Under the pieces are notes generated by a model that had not been told where the DNA came from, ran no database searches, and saw nothing but the letters and a program-made list of their open reading frames with translations. From NCBI GenBank assembly GCA_937967535.1, contig CALCMV010000337.1, positions 1 to 13,188 on the forward strand: a DNA stretch of 13,188 nt, written 5' to 3'. Positions 7,759 through 13,188 of this stretch are shown piece after piece. Made by a program: the position numbers and the translations under genes. This DNA is from an uncultured Saprospiraceae bacterium. Lineage in GTDB: Bacteria; Bacteroidota; Bacteroidia; Chitinophagales; Saprospiraceae. Each line of letters opens with the position of its first letter. The first letter of the stretch is position 1.

Positions 7759-9225
7759 ATGAAAAAGCAACGTTTTTTATGTGTTGATTTACTAAATACC
7801 TTTTCGGAGAAAGAATTGAAAGGCTTGAAAGAAGTTGTTTCTTGCAGATATTTTAATCCGGATAAATATATTATTTCACTACTGAATGCACTCAAAAAGT
7901 ATGTATTGGGCAGAGCAGATTTTACACCTCAATTGCAAGTGAAAGTGTATCGTCAAGTATTTACCGATTTGCCCACCTCGCAAGAAACATTAGAAAAAAA
8001 ACAACGCAGCCATCTAAATGTAAAGATGAGTACTTTGCTGCGTTTGGCAGAGCGTTTTTTAGTGATTGAAAATATTAATAAAAAAGAATTGCAAAAGAAT
8101 GAATTGCTATACAATATCCTGTTGGGTCGCCGACAAATAAGCCTGTTTGAAAGGCGAATAAAAGGCGATAAGCAAAGCCTTGATGAACAAAAAAAGATAG
8201 ATGAAAACTATCATTATCGAAAGTATTCGATTGAAAAAGAGCAGCTAAATTATCTTCATCAAACGGGAAAGTTGATAGCGAAAGACAATCTGCCTGAAGT
8301 CGTCTGTGAGTTGGATATGTATTATTTAATCAACAAATTAAGTTTATACAATACCGCTTTATCACTTCAGTATGCTTCTTCAAAAAAACAATATAACAGA
8401 GAGGAACTTAAATTGGGCATTGCCCCGCTCTTAAAACATCCGAAATATGCCAAACATCCAATTGCTCAACTTTTCTATGCCTGCATCACGCTTCTGGAGG
8501 CAAATGACACCAAAACTTATTTACGACTATTGGCATTGCTCGACAAACATACAGAATCAGTACCTACTCACTTATTGAAAACTTTTTATGCAACTGCTAA
8601 TGTCCATTGTGCAGGTCAAATTAGATTGGGATATTTAGAATATAATAAAAAAATGTTTGATTTGCAGAAAATTATGCATGAGAAAAATCTTTTTATCGAA
8701 GATAATTTTATTCAACTTGGGCAAATTAAAAACATGGTAACAATGGCTTGTCGCGTAGAAGAATACGACTGGGCAAGGAAGGTATTGGAGTATTACAGAG
8801 AATTTATGCGTAAAGAAGTTCGGGAGAGTGTATATAGTTTCAATCTTGGTGTGATTGCTTTCTATGAAAAAGACTACGAAACTGCTCATAGCAAATTTAT
8901 TCAGGTCGATAAGGTCAACACTGTTTACGACATCAATACGCGCCTGTTGATTCTCAAATGTTTATACCAAAAAGAAACCGAATACCACGAATACACCATG
9001 CAGGCTTTTCGTTCGGCAGAACGCTTTTTTAGCAACCATCAGTCCATCACCCCCAAAAGCAAAAGAGGCTACAAAAACTTCATTCAAATCCTTATCGCGC
9101 TTTACCGTACCCGACACAATATCAATGCAAAGCCGGAGGATATTGAACGAATCAAAGACAAACTCAACGACCAAAAGATAAATAGTGACAAACGGTGGTT
9201 GATGGAAAAGATAGCAGAGATGTGA
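7759..9225 (+). CDS. Conserved-looking all-helical protein of unknown function, TPR-like C-terminal half
   Basis: This 488-residue soluble protein has no signal peptide or membrane segment, so it is likely cytoplasmic. The ATG at 7759 is preceded by an A-rich stretch rather than a Shine-Dalgarno sequence, which is normal for Bacteroidota. The sequence is rich in Lys, Leu, Tyr and Gln and reads as continuous amphipathic helices. Residues about 326-385 (including EEYDWARKVLEYY and FNLGVIAFYEKDYETAHSKF) look like paired tetratricopeptide-type helices; residues 75-165 are strongly charged and may form coiled coil. No catalytic motif was seen. It resembles hypothetical helical proteins known to me from Saprospiraceae-type genomes, but I cannot name a family. 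It is transcribed divergently from the M4 peptidase and convergently with the transporter, so it is probably a single-gene unit. A scaffold or regulatory role would be a guess. Confidence 0.85.
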   Translation: MKKQRFLCVDLLNTFSEKELKGLKEVVSCRYFNPDKYIISLLNALKKYVLGRADFTPQLQVKVYRQVFTDLPTSQETLEKKQRSHLNVKMSTLLRLAERFLVIENINKKELQKNELLYNILLGRRQISLFERRIKGDKQSLDEQKKIDENYHYRKYSIEKEQLNYLHQTGKLIAKDNLPEVVCELDMYYLINKLSLYNTALSLQYASSKKQYNREELKLGIAPLLKHPKYAKHPIAQLFYACITLLEANDTKTYLRLLALLDKHTESVPTHLLKTFYATANVHCAGQIRLGYLEYNKKMFDLQKIMHEKNLFIEDNFIQLGQIKNMVTMACRVEEYDWARKVLEYYREFMRKEVRESVYSFNLGVIAFYEKDYETAHSKFIQVDKVNTVYDINTRLLILKCLYQKETEYHEYTMQAFRSAERFFSNHQSITPKSKRGYKNFIQILIALYRTRHNINAKPEDIERIKDKLNDQKINSDKRWLMEKIAEM

Positions 9226-9263
9226 GAACAGAGACAAGAGAACACCTTCGTCTCTGTTCTCAC
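9222..9263. terminator. Bidirectional hairpin holding both convergent stop codons
   Basis: A perfect 14-bp inverted repeat (gtgagaacagagac at 9222-9235, gtctctgttctcac at 9250-9263) encloses a 14-base loop. The plus-strand gene's TGA (9223-9225) lies in the left arm and the transporter's minus-strand TGA (9260-9262) in the right arm. The symmetric position between convergent genes fits a shared terminator. There is no T-run on either side, so it is not a classic intrinsic terminator; it may instead stabilise transcript ends. Confidence 0.6.
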
Positions 9264-10120
9264 CTCTCTCGTCTCACCTCTCTCGTCTCAAGTCTCAATA
9301 AAATCGTACTCAAAATAATACATCCGCCACCCACTATCATATTCCAACTCAACACTTCATCCAAGAACAAATATCCCAACAACACCGCACTCACCACCTC
9401 TACATAGGTCAACATCGAAGCACGGGAAGCATCCAAATATTTCAAGCCGAAAAAGAAAAAACTATAAGCCACAATACCTACCATCAAACCATAAGAAATG
9501 CCCAAAGTTACATCTCTCGCAGTAGGTATGGGTTCATTAAAAATCAAGAAGGGAATAAACACCAATGCGCCAACAATATTTTGGTAAAAAACAATTTCAT
9601 TGCGCGTATAATTTGGGGTTTCTGTTTTGAAAATAATCACTGTGAGTGCATATAAAAATGCTGAACTAATCGCTGCTGTCATCCCAATAAAATCCTGATT
9701 ATCAAAAGAAAATTTCTGATTGGAATAAGCGATAACAATACCCGTAAATGCCAGTCCGAGCAGCCGGATTTGTTGTCGTGTAATATGTTCTTTGAGCAAG
9801 GTAGCTCCCAACAAAGTTCCGAAAATAGGCCAAGTATAAAACACAATAATTGCATTGCCAATCGACGTATAAATGAACGCTACCAAAAACAAATACAGCC
9901 GCACAGCATTTATCGCCGAGCCACCCAACATCACCTTATAATTACCGCGAAAAATGCGCGTTTTCGTATACAGCACCCACCCGCCCAAGAGCATACAAGG
10001 CACCATCATACGTATACAGGCAATCGAAGTCGCAGGAATACTCATCGCCTTGATAAACAAACCACCGACTCCGCCAATTGCCGCACCTGTCAATACCGCG
10101 AGGTATGCTCTTTCTTTCAT
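9260..10120 (-). CDS. EamA-family (DMT superfamily) inner-membrane transporter
   Basis: This 286-residue protein is predicted to be a drug/metabolite transporter superfamily permease in the inner membrane. The length is usual for two EamA repeats with about ten transmembrane helices. Hydrophobic segments follow one another through both halves, for example AVLTGAAIGGVGGLF near the start, IVFYTWPIFGTLLGATLL closing the first half and VVSAVLLGYLFLDEVLSW in the second. The paired TWPIFGTLLGATLLKE and YVEVVSAVLLGYLFLDE motifs are typical of EamA domains. Family members export or import amino acids, nucleotides or drugs; the substrate cannot be told from sequence. The start at 10118-10120 puts the first helix at the N-terminus, as usual. 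The C-terminus ends in a short charged tail made from a simple repeat. A tetranucleotide-rich tract lies 80-142 bases upstream and could affect expression. It faces the helical-protein gene, with 34 bases between stop codons. Confidence 0.9.
   Translation of the reverse strand: MKERAYLAVLTGAAIGGVGGLFIKAMSIPATSIACIRMMVPCMLLGGWVLYTKTRIFRGNYKVMLGGSAINAVRLYLFLVAFIYTSIGNAIIVFYTWPIFGTLLGATLLKEHITRQQIRLLGLAFTGIVIAYSNQKFSFDNQDFIGMTAAISSAFLYALTVIIFKTETPNYTRNEIVFYQNIVGALVFIPFLIFNEPIPTARDVTLGISYGLMVGIVAYSFFFFGLKYLDASRASMLTYVEVVSAVLLGYLFLDEVLSWNMIVGGGCIILSTILLRLETREVRRER
9262..9289. repeat. 14-bp tandem repeat inside the transporter 3' end
   Basis: The 14-mer acctctctcgtctc occurs at 9262-9275 and 9276-9289, with related gagac/gtctc motifs in the adjoining hairpin and at 9290-9296. 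On the minus strand it encodes the last residues of the transporter (LETREVRRER). Since 14 is not a multiple of three, the two copies are read in different frames. The charged tail therefore looks like a product of simple-sequence growth over the old gene end. Confidence 0.65.
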
Positions 10121-10199
10121 GTCTCAATTAAATTTTGATTAAAATAGGCTTTTCTGATGAGTCGAACATTACCACATTATCACATTGGCGCATTAATTA

Positions 10200-10262
10200 T
10201 TCACTCATTCACCACTCACTCACTCACTCATTCATTCATTCACTCATTCAAAATTCACTCAT
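10200..10262. repeat. Tetranucleotide-rich tract (cact/catt) upstream of the transporter
   Basis: About 63 bases consist almost only of cact, catt and attc units: four cact-type units in a row near 10213-10228, then three catt units to 10240, then further mixed copies. It lies 80-142 bases upstream of the transporter start at 10120, within its probable promoter or leader. Such tracts change length by polymerase slippage. Whether this one varies is unknown. The short frame through it gives a His/Ser/Thr-only repeat and is not a gene. Confidence 0.75.
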
Positions 10263-10723
10263 TATATATAACTAAATGCAACCTTTTTGAGATTAATTGC
10301 TACTTTTATACGTATAAGTACTTTGCAAATGTTTTTTGGTGAATTTAAAAACAATAAACTGTTAACCTTTTGTAAAATAAGGTAATAAAGAGGAAAGTAC
10401 TCAAACTAACAGGGTATTATTTTTACTTATTAAAAAAATATAACGGTAAATATATTTTATAATTAATTAAAAAACAAATAATTATGTGACCTCAGATAAA
10501 CCTTTCGTCTTAATAGCAAATTTCTACAAATAAATAGAATATTTATAAATTAAACAATGATATAAAACTATAACTCTCCGTATTCAATCTACAAACTTTC
10601 CACACACATCCAAAATTCACATTCCTTATTATGGGTTTCTCATAATAGCCCTTGCTATGTTGAGAATGATTAATTGTACTCCACCTTTTGTCTGATTACA
10701 ACAGTTATTAAACTTTGGTATCA
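10263..10723. other. AT-rich gene-free stretch
   Basis: No credible coding frame, RNA gene or promoter was found in this stretch between the divergently transcribed transporter and GH9 genes. It is strongly AT-rich from about 10300 to 10580. The one clear small structure is a hairpin at 10627-10647: tattatg pairs with cataata around a 7-base loop, with no T-run after it. The stretch could be decayed mobile DNA, since a large inverted repeat follows it. Confidence 0.5.
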
Positions 10724-10953
10724 GGTAGTCAAGGGAATTGGATAGTCAGGTTCAAATACTGACTTAGTAACGATAAAAAAATAAGTTCACGATTTCGACG
10801 AGGTTATTTTGTGCTTAGTTTTCTTCTTGGAAATAGGCGTTTATCTGGATAAATAACTGTTTTCAAGGAGGAAAATAAGCGCAAAAGAAGCCGTCCAAAT
10901 CTTGAAGTTATTATTTTATCGTTACTTACCAATGACCTGATTCCCTTTTATCC
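10724..10953. repeat. Large imperfect inverted-repeat (MITE-like) element upstream of the GH9 gene
   Basis: The core left arm 10766-10830 (starting agtaacgata) and core right arm 10862-10926 (ending tatcgttact) are inverted repeats of about 65 bp, matching at roughly 80 percent with one gap, around a 31-base centre. Both begin with an identical 10-mer. Weaker similarity continues outward (agggaa and tcaggt on the left, aggtca-type and ttccct on the right), so the element may span 10724-10953. It codes for nothing. The structure fits a third MITE-like element or an IS relic; no flanking duplication was found. It ends about 60-85 bases before the GH9 start, so it may contribute to that gene's promoter region. 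Confidence 0.6.
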
Positions 10954-10955
10954 AA

Positions 10956-10971
10956 TACGAATATTTGTATC
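10956..10971 (+). promoter_or_regulatory. Possible -7 element within a 16-bp near-palindrome before the GH9 gene
   Basis: aatatttg at 10960-10967 matches seven of eight positions of the TAnnTTTG -7 consensus and would give a leader of about 37 bases. It is embedded in the near-palindrome atacgaatatttgtat (10956-10971), symmetric except for one base pair, which could be an operator. There is no clear TTG at -33. The support is limited to these two matches. Confidence 0.3.
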
Positions 10972-10978
10972 GGCAAAA

Positions 10979-11020
10979 ACATGATTATTAAACGTATATT
11001 TATTTAACACATGATTATTA
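10979..11020 (+). promoter_or_regulatory. Duplicated start-site motif with an 8-codon in-frame mini frame
   Basis: acatgattatta occurs at 10979-10990 and again at 11009-11020, 30 bases apart. The first ATG (10981) opens a frame of eight codons (MIIKRIFI) that stops at TAA 11005-11007, just before the GH9 ATG at 11011, in the same frame. This may be a small duplication of the gene start, or an upstream mini frame that affects initiation. Confidence 0.35.
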
Positions 11021-13188
11021 CAAAACTAAGATTAGTCTTATCGCTAATTCTGGTAAGCGTACTTGGTATGCTATATGCCCAACCGACTGCCCCTGAAAGC
11101 AATTTCATCAAAGTAGATCAATTCGGCTATCTGCCCAATGCCTCAAAAGTAGCCGTCATCAGCAACCCACAAATCGGCTATAATGCCAACCAATCCTTTA
11201 CGCCCGGCAGTACATACCAAGTACGCGAGTGGTCAAGCGGAAATGTCGTATTCAGTGGAAACGCACAGGCTTGGAATAGTGGCGCAACTCACTCACAATC
11301 AGGCGATAAAGGTTGGTGGTTCGATTTTTCGGGCGTGACTGCGGTGGGTACATATTATCTCTATGATACGGGGAATAATGTACGCTCTTACGAATTTGAA
11401 ATCCGTGATGATGTCTATAATGATGCACTCAAAGCGGCTACGCGAATGTTTTATTACAACCGTTGCGGCATTGCCAAAGTCGCGCCTTATGCGGAAGGCA
11501 ACTGGCAGTACAGCGGCGCAGCTTTTCAGCAACAAGACAGCAATTCTCGCTATTATCAAAGCCCCGACGATGCTTCCACAGAAAAGGATTTGAGTGGCGG
11601 TTGGTTTGATGCCGGAGATTTCAACAAGTACATCACTTTTGCCAATCGTCCGGTGCATGATATGTTGTGGGCATATCGGGAAAACCCGGATGTTTTTGGT
11701 GATAATTGGAATATACCCGAATCCGCTAATAGTATTCCTGACATTCTCGATGAGATAAAATGGGAATTGGATTGGATGTTCAAAATGAATAATTCCGACG
11801 GTTCTACGCACATTAAAATGGGAAGCATCAGTCATAACGACAACGCACAAGTGCCACCCGACGTCAATACCGACCCACGATATTACGGACCTACTTGTAG
11901 CTCGGCTTCCATTGCAGTAGCCGGAATGTTTGCCCATGCAGCGAAGGTATTTCAAGATATTCCCGGCATGAATGGCTTTGCACAAGAACTCCGCAGCCGC
12001 GCCGAAACTTCATGGAATCACGTCCTTCCTGCACTCAATAACAACCAATTAAATGCGACTTGCGACGACCAGGTTATCAAGTCAGGCGATGCTGATTGGG
12101 CGATAATTACTCAACGCGAACGCGCATTGGCGGCAGCTATTTATTTATTTGAATTAACAGGAAATAATACCTATAATCAATACATTATCAATAATATAAA
12201 CGACGCTCCACTACAAATTAATAGCACTTATTGGGACCACTACAACATGCCCCTCAATGATGCACTCCTTCTGTACACTACTCTTGAGGATAACAACACT
12301 TCTAACTTAATTAAAAACTCCATACAAAATAATGCTAACAGCAATTGGAACGGCTTTTACGGTTTTGATGCTAATGCTGATTTGTATCGCGCACAAATGC
12401 CCGAATATAGTTGGGGAAGTAACCGCGAAATATCCGGTATTGGTGCCCTCAATCAACTCTTAGTAAAGTATGGAATCAATTCGGATAGCCATGCAGCTTA
12501 CGAACAAAGAACGGCAGACATGGCGCATTACATGCACGGTGTCAATCCGCTTGGTATCACTTATCTGACCAATATGTACAACTATGGCGGCGATAATTGC
12601 GCCAATGAAATGTACCACGAGTGGTTCAAAGACGGCTCTCAATGGGACAATACACCTGCTCCCGGCTACATCGTAGGCGGTGCTAATCAGGATTTTTCAG
12701 GCAGTACCACGCCACCACAAGACCAACCTCCACAGAAAAGTTACTTGGATTACAACACAGGTTGGCCCGATGCTTCATGGGAAATCAGCGAACCCTCTAT
12801 CACCTATCAAGGGGCTTATGTGCGTATGATAGCGTTTTTGGCAACCGCAGGAAATCCCTCATGCCCAACCGCAGGTACACCCTGCAACGACGACAATCCC
12901 AACACTGAAAATGACGTAGAAGACGGCAACTGCAATTGTACAGGTACACCCATACAAAGCGATTGCGAACTTATCAGTAATGGCAATTTTGATAACGATA
13001 TATCCGCTTGGGGTTCATGGAATTGTACCCCTTCTGCTTCGGGTGGCACAGCCAATATTACAAGCATCAATGCAGGGGCAAACGCCTGGGATGCAGGATT
13101 TTCGCAAAGTGGCGTTACACTCGAACAAGGCAAAACTTACACGATTACTTTCCGTGCAAAGGCAGACAACAACCGTAGTTTCGATTTG
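11011..13188 (+). CDS. Secreted GH9 glycoside hydrolase (endoglucanase type) with CBM4/9-like module (3' end outside window)
   Basis: There are 726 codons from ATG 11011 to the right edge without a stop. GH9 enzymes cleave beta-1,4-glucans with inversion. Residues 1-23 are a signal peptide (ending MLYA, before QPTAPES). Residues about 31-132 form the N-terminal Ig-like domain common in this family (NFIKVDQFGYLP; GTYYLYD). The catalytic (alpha/alpha)6 domain runs from about 135 to 615. It shows GGWFDAGDFNKY with Asp200 and Asp203 (Asp203 as likely base), HGVNPLGITYLTN at 509-521, NEMYHEWFKDGS with His536, and WEISEPSITYQGAYV with Glu594 as likely general acid. All key residues are present, so activity is expected. 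A Cys/Asn/Asp-rich linker (618-651) leads into a CBM4/9-like beta-sandwich from about 652 (ISNGNFDNDISAWGSW, LEQGKTYTITFRAKA), cut by the window end. Endoglucanase fits best; cellobiosidase or mixed-linkage glucanase remain possible. The upstream gap holds a large inverted-repeat element. Confidence 0.93.
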   Translation, partial: MIITKLRLVLSLILVSVLGMLYAQPTAPESNFIKVDQFGYLPNASKVAVISNPQIGYNANQSFTPGSTYQVREWSSGNVVFSGNAQAWNSGATHSQSGDKGWWFDFSGVTAVGTYYLYDTGNNVRSYEFEIRDDVYNDALKAATRMFYYNRCGIAKVAPYAEGNWQYSGAAFQQQDSNSRYYQSPDDASTEKDLSGGWFDAGDFNKYITFANRPVHDMLWAYRENPDVFGDNWNIPESANSIPDILDEIKWELDWMFKMNNSDGSTHIKMGSISHNDNAQVPPDVNTDPRYYGPTCSSASIAVAGMFAHAAKVFQDIPGMNGFAQELRSRAETSWNHVLPALNNNQLNATCDDQVIKSGDADWAIITQRERALAAAIYLFELTGNNTYNQYIINNINDAPLQINSTYWDHYNMPLNDALLLYTTLEDNNTSNLIKNSIQNNANSNWNGFYGFDANADLYRAQMPEYSWGSNREISGIGALNQLLVKYGINSDSHAAYEQRTADMAHYMHGVNPLGITYLTNMYNYGGDNCANEMYHEWFKDGSQWDNTPAPGYIVGGANQDFSGSTTPPQDQPPQKSYLDYNTGWPDASWEISEPSITYQGAYVRMIAFLATAGNPSCPTAGTPCNDDNPNTENDVEDGNCNCTGTPIQSDCELISNGNFDNDISAWGSWNCTPSASGGTANITSINAGANAWDAGFSQSGVTLEQGKTYTITFRAKADNNRSFDL

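Noticed and set aside
10157..10342. A 61-codon plus-strand frame rich in His and Ser
   Set aside because: It is the direct translation of the cact/catt simple repeat and has no other support.
11299..11985. A 228-codon minus-strand open frame
   Set aside because: It lies opposite the GH9 catalytic region with the intact Asp200/Asp203 motif on the plus strand; no independent evidence for a gene.

Overview
The window looks like a chromosomal segment of a Bacteroidota bacterium, most likely of the Saprospiria (Saprospiraceae-like) group. The signs are AT-rich intergenic DNA, A-rich starts without Shine-Dalgarno sequences, a TAnnTTTG-type -7 element, a SprB-type repeat, and very long secreted mosaic proteins with plant-type leucine-rich repeats and dockerin-like calcium loops. 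No tRNA, rRNA, CRISPR array or intact transposase gene was seen. The lineage is inferred from protein style only.

Layout from left to right. (1) 1-1581, minus: the first 527 codons of a secreted protein with a YjiK/SdiA-regulated-type beta-propeller, thrombospondin-3-like calcium loops and the start of an LRR module; it runs off the left edge. (2) 1582-2427: an 846-bp gene-free gap holding a hairpin-rich leader, a MITE-like element with 10-bp flanking direct repeats, a second element with 20-bp perfect terminal inverted repeats, and a short tandem repeat. (3) 2428-7533, minus: a 1701-residue secreted M4 (thermolysin-type) metallopeptidase carrying three LRR modules, dockerin-like and cohesin-like regions, a SprB repeat and a conserved C-terminal block. 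(4) 7759-9225, plus: a 488-residue all-helical protein of unknown function, divergent from the peptidase. (5) 9260-10120, minus: an EamA/DMT-type inner-membrane transporter, convergent with (4); both stop codons sit in one perfect 14-bp inverted repeat. (6) 10121-11010: an 890-bp gap with a tetranucleotide-rich tract, AT-rich sequence and a third large inverted repeat. (7) 11011-13188, plus: a GH9 glycoside hydrolase (endoglucanase type) followed by a linker and a CBM4/9-like module cut by the right edge.

Three of the five genes encode exported proteins built from extracellular modules, so the theme is extracellular polymer breakdown and surface binding: a protease, a beta-1,4-glucanase and a propeller/LRR protein. 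The propeller protein and the protease share the same LRR module type, which suggests domain shuffling or local duplication. The dockerin-like and cohesin-like regions next to a cellulase gene invite the idea of a non-covalent surface complex, but this is only an inference. The clearest unexplained DNA structure is the set of three MITE-like inverted-repeat elements in the two large gaps.
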